A stretch of 47,972 nucleotides of DNA from Roseomonas rosulenta. Its GTDB lineage: Bacteria > Pseudomonadota > Alphaproteobacteria > Acetobacterales > Acetobacteraceae. Shown piece by piece: positions 1-8,900 of the stretch. A program made the position numbers and the translations under genes. Each line of letters begins with the position of its first letter. The stretch's first letter is position 1. The notes below the pieces were generated by a model that was given only the letters and a program-made list of their open reading frames with translations, was not told the DNA's origin and did not search any database. The DNA lies in NCBI RefSeq assembly GCF_016106005.1, contig NZ_JACADR010000006.1, forward strand, positions 1 to 47,972, read 5' to 3'.

Positions 1-135
1 GTGCGCCCCGGCATCCGCGGCAGCGCGCCGATCGCGCGGCCATGGGTCGGGACGACCGGCGCGGCCGGTCACGATCCCTGCCGGCGCGGCGGCCTGGACC
101 GCGCCGCCGGGCGCGGGGGGGGAGCGCGCCACTGC

Positions 136-882
136 TCAGGCCAGCGGCACCCCGATCCGTCCCAGCCCCGGCAGCTTCACCGCCGGGCGCCGCACGTCGA
201 TCCCCGCGACGCCGCCCAGGATGTTGATCTCGACCCCCTCGGCCCAGCCGATGGTGATGCCGGCATAGCCGCCGAGCGTCAGGCGCATCCCGGTGCCGGA
301 GGCGGTGCGCCGCAGCCAGCGTCCGTCATAGGGATGGTCCTTGCCGATCGCCGTTGGCGGCAGCACGGCCTGCGCCTCGGGCACCGCATCGAGAAGCGCG
401 GCGACGAAGGTGTTGGAATTGGGTCCCGGCCAGACGCGGTAGTCGCCGCGTGCGCGCCAGGGATAGGCCTCGACCGCGGCCTGCAGGCGCGGGATCAGCG
501 CCGCAGCCGCCGCGCCGTCCGCGGCGAAGACCACCTCGGGCGCGCGCCCGAACCAGCGGCCATCGGGCACGAAGCCGTTGACGCGGATGGGATCGCCCCA
601 GGCGGTGTAGTCGTAGCGCGTGTAGCCTGGCGCACCCTCGGGCTTGACCACCACCCAGCTGTGCACGGCGAAGACGCCGCGCCAGCGCACCGTCGGCGCG
701 GCGAAGACGCGCACGATCGCGCCGGTGTGCTGGTCGGCCGGCGGCAGGTGGCCGATGCTGGACCGGTCGGCGGAGGCCCAGGCGGCGCCGATGCCGTCGC
801 GCTGATACAGCACCGCCGCGAGGCCGATCGGCAGCAACCAGACCAGGACGAACAGGATCAGCACGCGCCGGGCGATCTTCAT
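136..882 (-). CDS. DUF3750 family membrane-anchored protein
   Basis: 248-aa protein that I assign to the DUF3750 family from its overall pattern; function unknown. The N-terminus (residues 1-26) is a short basic stretch followed by one hydrophobic segment, so the protein is probably a membrane-anchored or exported periplasmic protein. The rest is soluble, with the family-like blocks VFAVHSWVVVKPEG, YTRYDYTAWGDP and WPGPNSNTFVAALL. The ATG at 882 was chosen because it directly precedes the hydrophobic segment; an in-frame extension to 996 only adds low-complexity sequence. The gene diverges from the GST gene at 995, leaving a 112-bp shared upstream region. It is complete, with a TGA stop at 136-138. 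Confidence 0.8.
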   Translation of the reverse strand: MKIARRVLILFVLVWLLPIGLAAVLYQRDGIGAAWASADRSSIGHLPPADQHTGAIVRVFAAPTVRWRGVFAVHSWVVVKPEGAPGYTRYDYTAWGDPIRVNGFVPDGRWFGRAPEVVFAADGAAAAALIPRLQAAVEAYPWRARGDYRVWPGPNSNTFVAALLDAVPEAQAVLPPTAIGKDHPYDGRWLRRTASGTGMRLTLGGYAGITIGWAEGVEINILGGVAGIDVRRPAVKLPGLGRIGVPLA

Positions 883-994
883 GGGCGCCAGGATGTGTGG
901 CCGGCCGCCACACGGACAAGGCTGCGCGGCGGCGCCCCTGGCGCTGCCCGCCGCGCGGCCCCAGATCGGATGCACACCGAACAGGAACACCCGC

Positions 995-1870
995 ATGACC
1001 GATTCCGCCGACTATACCCCGCCGAAGGTCTGGACCTGGAACAAGGCCAATGGCGGGCGCTTCGCCAACATCAACCGTCCCGTCGCCGGCCCGACCCACG
1101 ACAAGGACCTCCCGGTCGGGCGCCACCCGCTGCAGCTCTATTCGCTCGGCACGCCGAACGGCGTGAAGGTCACCATCATGCTCGAGGAGCTGCTGGCGCT
1201 GGGCCATGCGGGGGCGGAGTACGACGCGTGGCTGATCCGCATCGGCGAGGGCGAGCAGTTCGGCTCCGGCTTCGTGGCGGCGAACCCCAATTCCAAGATC
1301 CCGGCCCTGGTCGACCGCAGCGGGCCGGAGCCGGTGAGGGTCTTCGAATCGGGTGCCATCCTGGTGCACCTGGCGGAGAAGTTCGGCGCCTTCCTGCCCG
1401 CATCGGGCCCGGGGCGCGCCGAGACGCTGTCGTGGCTGTTCTGGCAGATGGGCAGCGCGCCTTATCTCGGCGGCGGCTTCGGCCATTTCTACGCCTATGC
1501 GCCCTTCAAGATGGAATACCCGATCGACCGCTTCGCGATGGAAACCAAGCGCCAGCTTGACGTGCTCGACCGCCGCCTGGCCGAGAGCCCCTTCATCGCC
1601 GGCCCGGACTACACCATCGCCGACATGGCGATCTGGCCCTGGTACGGCGGGCTGGTGAAGGGCTGGCTCTATGGCGCGGCGGAGTTCCTCGACGTGGCCT
1701 CCTACGCCCATGTGAATCGCTGGGCGGATGCGATCGGGGCGCGCCCGGCGGTACAGCGCGGGCGGATGGTGAACCGCGTACAGGGTGAGCCCGCGAGCCA
1801 GTTGTGGGAGCGCCACGACGCGAGCGACTTCAACACGCGCACGCAGGACAAGCTGAAGGCAGCGGAGTGA
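995..1870 (+). CDS. yghU: YghU-type glutathione S-transferase
   Basis: 291-aa protein closely matching the E. coli YghU / Ure2p-like GST class, whose members bind two glutathione molecules and reduce disulfides or organic hydroperoxides in the cytoplasm. Family signatures run through the whole length: VWTWNKANGGRFANINRP near the N-terminus, LYSLGTPNGVKVTIMLEE in the thioredoxin-like domain, NPNSKIPAL and FESGAILVHLAEKFG at the glutathione site, IADMAIWPWYG in the helical domain, and LWERHDASDF at the end. The ATG at 995 matches the usual YghU start and has an AGGAA about 7 bases upstream; a longer in-frame start at 881 would add 38 poorly conserved residues. Length is normal for the class. 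Being next to DUF3750 does not suggest a shared pathway. Confidence 0.93.
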   Translation: MTDSADYTPPKVWTWNKANGGRFANINRPVAGPTHDKDLPVGRHPLQLYSLGTPNGVKVTIMLEELLALGHAGAEYDAWLIRIGEGEQFGSGFVAANPNSKIPALVDRSGPEPVRVFESGAILVHLAEKFGAFLPASGPGRAETLSWLFWQMGSAPYLGGGFGHFYAYAPFKMEYPIDRFAMETKRQLDVLDRRLAESPFIAGPDYTIADMAIWPWYGGLVKGWLYGAAEFLDVASYAHVNRWADAIGARPAVQRGRMVNRVQGEPASQLWERHDASDFNTRTQDKLKAAE

Positions 1871-1964
1871 AGGGGGATGGCGGAGGGGCCAGTCCATAGC
1901 GAACCAGTCTCCACCGCATCTTCTCTGTGAGCAGGGGAGATACCAGGGAGATGAGGCCCATCTG

Positions 1965-1989
1965 TGGAGTGGGCCCCTGGAGACGGACA
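1965..1989. repeat. IS3 terminal inverted repeat (one end)
   Basis: 25-bp terminal repeat beginning TGGAGTGGGCCCCTGGA. It pairs with the reverse complement of 2931-2955, with mismatches at only two positions. CTG at 1962-1964, just outside, is the left copy of the target duplication. Confidence 0.85.
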
Positions 1990-1993
1990 AATG

Positions 1994-2600
1994 TCAGGCG
2001 GCGGCTTTGACAGGGTGCCGGGCCTGTTGCTCCTCGAACTGCACGGGGCTCAGGTAGCCTGAAGCCGAGTGCAGCCGCCCGCGGTTGTCGACATTCTCGA
2101 TAAACCGCGGGCGATCCGCGGCGACGTCCTCGCAGGTGTCGTAGGCCATCGGATACGCGGCCTTGACTTTCAGCGTCTTCATGAAGGTCTCCGCCTTCGC
2201 GTTGCCGTGCGGATTGCCGCGCCGCCGCATGGAGCCACGCAGGCCATGGGCCTCCAGCAGCTCACGATACGCCTTTGCAGCGTATTGCGACCCGCGGTCC
2301 GAGTGATGAATGCGGCCGGCGGCGCCTGGGCTGGACGGCGTGCTCGCGCATGAGGCGGCAGACCTCCTTGTGGTTCACCACCAGGCCCAGGTGCAGGAGC
2401 GCGGCCTGGACCCGGCGCCAGCCATAGCCCCCGAACTCGTCGCAGATCGCCGCCACGGCCTCGACCACGGCGGTGTCGTCACATCGAACCGCGGCGCATC
2501 GCAGAAGGTGGAGCGGGCGATCCCCATCAGGTGGCATTCCCGCGCAAGCGAGACGCCGCCGCGCCGACGATCGCGGACATAGGCCCGCCTCTCGGCGACG
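1994..2600 (-). pseudogene. IS3-family transposase OrfB, deleted and frameshifted
   Basis: Remnant of the DDE transposase OrfB, read in pieces in three frames. The N-terminal part (about 2600-2490) shows the SLARECHLMGIARSTF block. A frameshift near 2480 leads to the HTH_21 part GYGWRRVQAALLHLG and VCRLMREHAVQPRRRR (to about 2325). The sequence then jumps straight to IHHSDRGSQYAAKAYREL, and continues in a third frame with GNPHGNAKAETFMKTLK and RLHSASGYLSP to the stop at 1994. From the family, about 80-90 residues holding the first catalytic Asp (the WVADITY-type block) are missing between QPRRRR and IHHSDRG. The second Asp and the Glu are still recognisable. The product cannot be an active transposase. 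Confidence 0.82.
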
Positions 2601-2877
2601 CCGCGAAGCGCACCGCCCCCTTCAGAAGCTCCGGCTCCAGGGCCTGCCTGCCGTCGAGCCGCTCGAGCACGGCAATCCGCGCCTCGTAGGCCTGGATGAG
2701 GTCGGCTGCCCGGGCGTCCTCGTCGAAGGCGTCGGCTTCGCACTTCTCCACCCAGACACGGATCAGGTTGCGCCAGATATCGTGGCGCTTGGCGAGCCCG
2801 TGCAGGGTCGCCCCGGCCAGGTATTCCTGCGCGACCTGACGCTTGAACGCGAGACTGCGGGATCGGTATCTCGCCAT
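2527..2877 (-). CDS. IS3-family transposase OrfA (HTH protein)
   Basis: 116-aa OrfA of the IS3 element. OrfA is the DNA-binding subunit that is normally joined to OrfB by programmed -1 frameshifting. The N-terminal half (about residues 8-55) is the transposase_8-type helix-turn-helix (FKRQVAQEYLAGATLHGLAK, then IRVWVEKCEADAF). It is followed by a leucine-zipper-like coiled coil (LIQAYEARIAVLERLDG). The reading frame is intact, but the C-terminal end looks divergent. Since OrfB is deleted, this protein would at most bind the element ends. Confidence 0.75.
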   Translation of the reverse strand: MARYRSRSLAFKRQVAQEYLAGATLHGLAKRHDIWRNLIRVWVEKCEADAFDEDARAADLIQAYEARIAVLERLDGRQALEPELLKGAVRFAASPRGGPMSAIVGAAASRLRGNAT

Positions 2878-2930
2878 GGGCTTCCATCCTTCGAAAGCCC
2901 GGTACCCCGGTCAGATCCAATCCGCCCGCC

Positions 2931-2955
2931 TGTCCGGGTCCAGGGGCCCACTCCA
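2931..2955. repeat. IS3 terminal inverted repeat (other end)
   Basis: 25-bp terminal repeat ending CAGGGGCCCACTCCA, the inverse of the repeat at 1965-1989. CTG at 2956-2958, just outside, is the second copy of the target duplication. This is the orfA-proximal end. Confidence 0.85.
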
Positions 2956-2976
2956 CTGCCTGAACGATAGCGACGA

Positions 2977-5900
2977 TCATCCAAGCGTCAGATGGACCGA
3001 ATGACGTGCACCATCGTCAACAAACGGCAGACGCACAGGACGCTCCCTGATCGCCGTACCATCCAATGTGGCGGCGGCTACGCCGCGACTGACGCGGTCG
3101 GGGTTGTCGACGTGGATCAGATACCGCGCCGCGCCGCACGCGACGGTCACCTCGAACCGCGGCCACGCGCGGGGGATACAGGGGTCCAGCAGAAGGGTCT
3201 CGCCCCGTATGCGCAGCCCAAGGATGCTCTCGAGGCCGGCGCGCTGCATCCATCCGGCGGAGCCGGTGTACCAGGTCCAGCCGCCCCGTCCGACATGGGC
3301 CGGCGCGGAGTAGACGTCGGCGGCGATGACGTAGGGTTCCACCTTGTAGCGGTGGACACCAGCCCGGGTTCGGGCGTGGTTGATCGGATTCAGCATCACG
3401 AACAGTTCGGCCGCCTTGTCGCCCTCCCCAAGCGCAGCGAACGCCATGACGGACCAGAGGGCGGCGTGCGTGTACTGGCCACCATTCTCCCGGATTCCTG
3501 GCGGATAGCCCTTGATGTAGCCGGGATTGAGCAGTGTCTTGTCGAAGGGCGGCGTGAACAGCAGCGCCAGGCCATCCTGCGGACGGATCAGCTCGCGCCC
3601 GACCGCCGCCATGGCCTGCGCCGCGCGCGCCGGATCCGCCGCGCCCGACAGGACGGCCCAGGATTGCGCGATCGAGTCGATCCGGCATTCCTCGCTGGCG
3701 GCCGAGCCCAGCGGCGTGCCGTCGTCGAAGTAGCCGCGCCGGTACCAGTCCCCATCCCATCCCTCGCGTTCCATCGATGCCCGCAAGGACACGGCATGCC
3801 CACGCCAACGTTCCGCACGGTCAGCCTCGCCACGCGCCGCGGCGATGGGCGCGAATGCCGCGAGGGCAGCGTCGAGAAGCCAGCCAAGCCATACGCTTTC
3901 GCCACTCCCTCCTTCGCCGACGCAGTTCATCCCATCGTTCCAGTCGCCGGTGCCGATCAGCGGCAGCCCGTGACTGCCGAGCGCGAGGCTCGCATCGAGG
4001 CCGCGGGCACAGTGCTCGAACAACGTGGCCGTCTCATCGGCAACGGTCGGCTGGAAGAAGCTGTCGTGTTCGGCTGCCGTCAGCCTCTGGCCTTCCAGGA
4101 AGGGGACTTCGACATCGAGTACGCCCGTGTCGCCCGAGACCTCGAGGTAATGCGCGACGGCGAAGGCGAGCCACACCCGATCGTCCGAGATCCGCGTGCG
4201 CACGCCCTGGCCGGAATGCGGCAGCCACCAATGCTGCACATCGCCCTCGGGGAACTGTCGCGCGGCGGCACGCAGGAGGTGCTCGCGCGTCAGCGCCGGG
4301 CGTGACGCGGCGAGCGCCATGCCGTCCTGCAGTTGATCCCGGAAGCCGTAGGCGCCACTCGCCTGATAGAAACCGGAGCGCGCCCAGACCCTGCAGGCCA
4401 AGGTCTGATACAGCAGCCAGCCATTCAGCATGATGTCCGTCGCCCGGTCCGGCGTGCGTACCTGCACCGTGCCAAGGACATCGTCCCAGTAGCGATCCAC
4501 CTCCGCCTTCGCGGCGTCGAGGTCGCAGGTTCGATAGCGCGCGATCAGGCTGCGCGCCTCCTCGGCGCTGGCGGTTTCGCCGAGGAAGAAGGCGATCTCG
4601 ACGACACCACCAGGCGGCAATTCGACCGTGGTTCTCAGGGCGCTGCAGGGATCGAGCCCACCCCCGGTGTTCCCGGACAGCGGACCCACGCGCGCAAGCG
4701 CGGCGGGGCGAGCCAGCGTCCCGTTGCGGCCGATGAACTCACACCGATCTCCAGTCCAATCCGTCTGCCGGCCGCGAAGATCGGCAAAGGCCACGCGCGA
4801 CGCGAAGGCCGGGTTCCAGGGATTGCGCGCGAACATCGCACCGGTCTCGCCGTCAATCTCCGTCGTGACGAAGGGAAGCGTCGCCGAGCGCGAAGGGCCA
4901 AGAACCCATTCCGCATATGCAGTCACCAAAATTCGGCGCGCGCGGCCCGAGGCGTTTCGCAGCACGAGGCGCGAAATCTTGATCGGGTCCTCCAGCGGTA
5001 CGTACTGAAGCAGATCGCTCTCGATTCCGTACCCCGAGTGACCGAACCTGCTGTACCCGCGACCGTGGCGGCCAACGAAGGTCTCCCCGTTGCTGCGAAT
5101 GGGAAAAGCGGTTGGGCTCCACAACGTGCCGGTGTCCTCGTCCCGCAGGTAGAATGCCTCGCCAGACCGGTTGGCCACGGGGTCGTTCGACCAGGGGGTA
5201 AGTTGATTCTCGCGGCTGTTGACCGACCAGGTGTAGCCGCCGCCCTCGGTCGCCACTTGGAAGCCGAAGGCGGGGTTGGCGACGACGTTGATCCAGGGCG
5301 CGGGTGTCGATCGGCCGGAGCCCAGGATGGTGACGTACTCTCGTCCGTCCTTAGCGAAGCCGCCGAGGCCGTTGAAGAATTCGAGTTCTGGCAGGGGCGG
5401 CGAAGCAACGGGCATGACAGTCGCGGCCATCGGTCTCGCAGGAGCTGGGACCGCGACACCGCGTTGTGGCGCACGGTTGAGCTGATGAGACAGTTGCCCA
5501 CGACGGCCAACGAGCACCACACGTGCCGTTGCCGCGAGCAGTGCGACCGTCTCGGACGACATCAGGTCCGCGCGCACCACGAAGACACGTCCGGGCTGTC
5601 TGCCGTCCGGCGGTGGTGTCCGCGACTCGCTCGTCCGCACCAGGGTCTCGAGCGCGACCTGAAGATCCTGGACGTAGGAAGAAGCGCGATCGTTCAGGAT
5701 CACGAGGTCAACGGCGAACTGCTTCATCCGCCAATACTCGTGCGCCTGCAGCAACTGGCGGGCGATCCCGATTTCCTCGACCTCGCCTATGCGCAGAAGA
5801 AGGATGGGCAGGTCCCCGGAAATTCCCAGGGGCCATAGCCCCGGCTGCCCACCGCCGCCGCGCATGATGACTTCGGAGGAAGGGCGGAGGATTGGCGAGG

Positions 5901-8900
5901 CATAGATCAGGTGAGCAGCAATGCGGTGGAATAAACCCGCCTCGCCCGAATCGATGCCGAGGTGATGAAGTTGCACCTGCGCCTGCGTCCAGGCGAGCGT
6001 GGCGGCCCGATCGAAGCCCGTGGCGTCCTGGTGCTTGTCCACGAGCTCGAGCAGCGTGTCGCGGGAGGATGCGGCCATCGTCCAGAACGTGACGCGCGCA
6101 ACCGCACCCGGAGGAACCCTCACGCGCCGGCGCAGCGCAAAGACAGGATCGAGCACCGTGCCGACCGTGTTTGAGAGCGATCGGCGATCCGACATCGCGA
6201 TTGGCCTGCGGATACTGCCCCCGCGGCCAAGGAATCGGGCCCGGTCGGTCTCGATCTCCGGCCGGCCCACAGCCTCGCCGTCGACGATGGCGAGGTGCGC
6301 AGCCCAGATCTCGGGTTCCGCCGGCGAGCGTCGCCGGCGAGTCGCCAGGATGCAGCCGATGTCGGCCAGATGCTCGGTCTCGACGAACAGCTTCGAGAGC
6401 GCGGGGTGCGCCACGTCGGCCGCCTGCGGGCCCAGAACCAGCTCTGCATAGGACGTGACCTCGATCTCCCGCATGCGGTCGCCGGTGTTCGCAATCGAGA
6501 TGCGCCGGACCTCGGCATCATCCTCGGCCGAGACGAGCACCTCCAACGTCGTGGTCAGCGCGCCGTCGCGCCGCGTGAACACGGCACGGTCCTCGTGGAA
6601 CACGACGTCGTAGTCATCGGGTTCGTCGCCGCACGGCTGGAAGCCAGCCGACCAGATCTCGTTGCTGGCGGTGTCGCGCAGGAAGATGTAGGACCCCAGA
6701 TCGTCGCAGGTGGCGTCCTCGCGCCACCGGGTCACGGCATGGCCTCGCCAGAGGCTTTGGCCCGAACCGGCTGCGGTCAGCATGACCGTGTAACGGCCGT
6801 TCGAGAGAAGGTGCGTGGCGGGCGCGCCATCCTGCACCGAGGTGTAGCGTCGGCCACCCGGGGGGTCGATCTCCTGAAGCCTGACGGCCGAGTGTGTATC
6901 GGCGACCCATGACGGCATGATGGTGACATCGCGCGGCGTGCGCTCGTGCAGCAGCAGTTCGGTCGCCTGGACGATGGGCTCCGCATGGAACCGGGTGCGC
7001 ATCGCGCCATCGAGCAGCGCGTCCGCGATGGCGACGACGGTCATGCCCTGATGATGCGCCATGAAGGCGCGCACGATCGCGACGTCCTGGCCCTCCGGCA
7101 CCCGCATCGTCGTGTAGTCCAGGGCTTCGCGGAACCCGTGGCGGCCGAGCGCACCGACCTCGGCGAGGCGCCGGAAGTTCCGCGCCGCTGCAGTGGGGTC
7201 GACCATGGTGGCAAGCCCCGTTGCGTATGGCGCGACAACCGTGTTCTCGCCGAGGCCCCGCTTCAGGCCGAGGCTCGGGACGCCGAAGCTCGAATACTGG
7301 TAGGTGAATTCCAGGTCGCGGGCGTTGTAGGCCGATTCCGAGACGCCCCAGGGCACGCCGAGTGTCGTCGCGTACTCGACCTGTCGTCGCACGATCAGGC
7401 GGTTCGTTTGCTCGATCAGGCTCCCGGCCGGCGCGCGCATGACGAGCGACGGCATCAGGTATTCGAACATCGAACCCGACCACGAGATCAGCGCAGCGCC
7501 CGAGGCAACCGGCGTGACCGCGCGGCCGAGACGGAACCAGTGGCGCGTCGCGACGTCGCCCTTGGCGATCGCGAAGAAGCTCGCGAGCCGCGCCTCGGAG
7601 GCCAGTAGATCGTAGCAGCTTGGATCGAGCCTGCCCTCGGGCACCAGGTAGCCGATGGAGAGCAATTTGCGGTCGTGGTCGAACAGGAAGCCGAACTCCA
7701 TCGCAAGCGCCATTGTCCGGGCAGCTTCCTCCAAAGCCGAGAGGCGAGCCCCCAGGGCTGCGTCAGGCCAGGCCGGCGCCGCAAGGTCGCGGCGGTGACT
7801 CTCGATCGATCTCTGCACCGCTGCCACCCAGGACAGCATGTCCGTTCCGGCATTGTCGCCCCGCTCGGCGGCGAGCGCGGCGGCGATGTCGGCAACGACC
7901 TCGGCCTGGACTGCAAGTCCCGCGAGACGTTCCGCGATGGGCTCTCCATCCACGGACGGCCGGCGCGTATCGGTCTTGAATGCGGCGAGCGCGTCGTCGA
8001 GCTGCTGCCACGTCACCGTTTGGGTCCGGCGCCCGTCACGCACGCGGACAGCCTCGTCGCGAGTGACGTCCAGCGCGTCCCCGATGCCGGCGATGCGCGC
8101 ATTCGCGCTCAGCGGCAGTTCACGCCATTCCCGGCAGCCATTCGCGATTGCGATGAGGTGCCCTGCAAGGTTGCCGCTGTCGACGGTGGAGACATAGCCT
8201 GGATCGAGCGGCCGCAGGTCGCGCGTGTCGTACCAGTTGTAGAAATGGCCACGTAAGCGCGGCAGACGGCTCATGGTTGCAAAGGTCGCTTCGAGCCGTT
8301 CGACCGCGTCCGCGGTGCCGAGCCATCCGAAGTCGCGAGCGCTGAGCACGGAGAGAAGATATAAGCCGATATTGGTCGGGGACGTGCGATGCGCCACGAT
8401 CGGCTTCGGATCCTCCTGAAAATTGTCGGGCGGCAGCATGTTGTCGCCGGCCGTCACGAACGTCTCGAAGAAGCTCCACGTTCGCCGCGCGATCAGTCGC
8501 AGAGCACGCGCGTCGTCTTCGGACACCACCAGCCGGCCGGCTGCAGGCGGCGAACGGCTTGCCCACCACGCAATGCCGGGAGAGGCGATCCATAGCAGCG
8601 CGAAGGGGGCCGCGAGTGGCCCGGTCCCCTGACCTGACAGAGATGCAACGAGGATAGCCAGGCCACCGATCGCCGGCGCGCCCGCCATCCGACGGTGGAA
8701 GTCGAGCAGGTCGGACCTGCACTCGATCGTTGCCTGCGCAGCGGTCACCCATTCGAGCAGGTGTCGGCGGGTGACGAGAAGGCGCGCGAGCGTACGCGCA
8801 ATCGCATCGACCATCAGCCAGGCCTGGTGCGCGAGGAAGGTGACAACAAGCAGCGCGAGGGTGAGCGCAAGTCTCACATCGTGGCCGAGCGCGCACAGGT

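Larger units (their letters stand above)
1965..2955 (-). mobile_element. Defective IS3-family insertion sequence
   Basis: 991-bp element bounded by 25-bp imperfect inverted repeats at 1965-1989 and 2931-2955 that match at 23 of 25 positions. A 3-bp CTG duplication lies at 1962-1964 and 2956-2958, the size expected for IS3-family insertion. Inside, on the minus strand, are an intact-looking orfA and a broken orfB. The element is shorter than a typical IS3 element of about 1.2 kb because the middle of orfB, including the first catalytic Asp region, is missing. It is therefore non-autonomous. It sits 21 bp beyond the ndvB stop, so it did not disrupt a gene but may affect the ndvB 3' end. Confidence 0.85.

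Noticed and set aside
326-1990. 554-codon minus-strand frame across the GST gene
   Set aside because: Antisense shadow of YghU; Arg/His/Ala-rich with no domain pattern.
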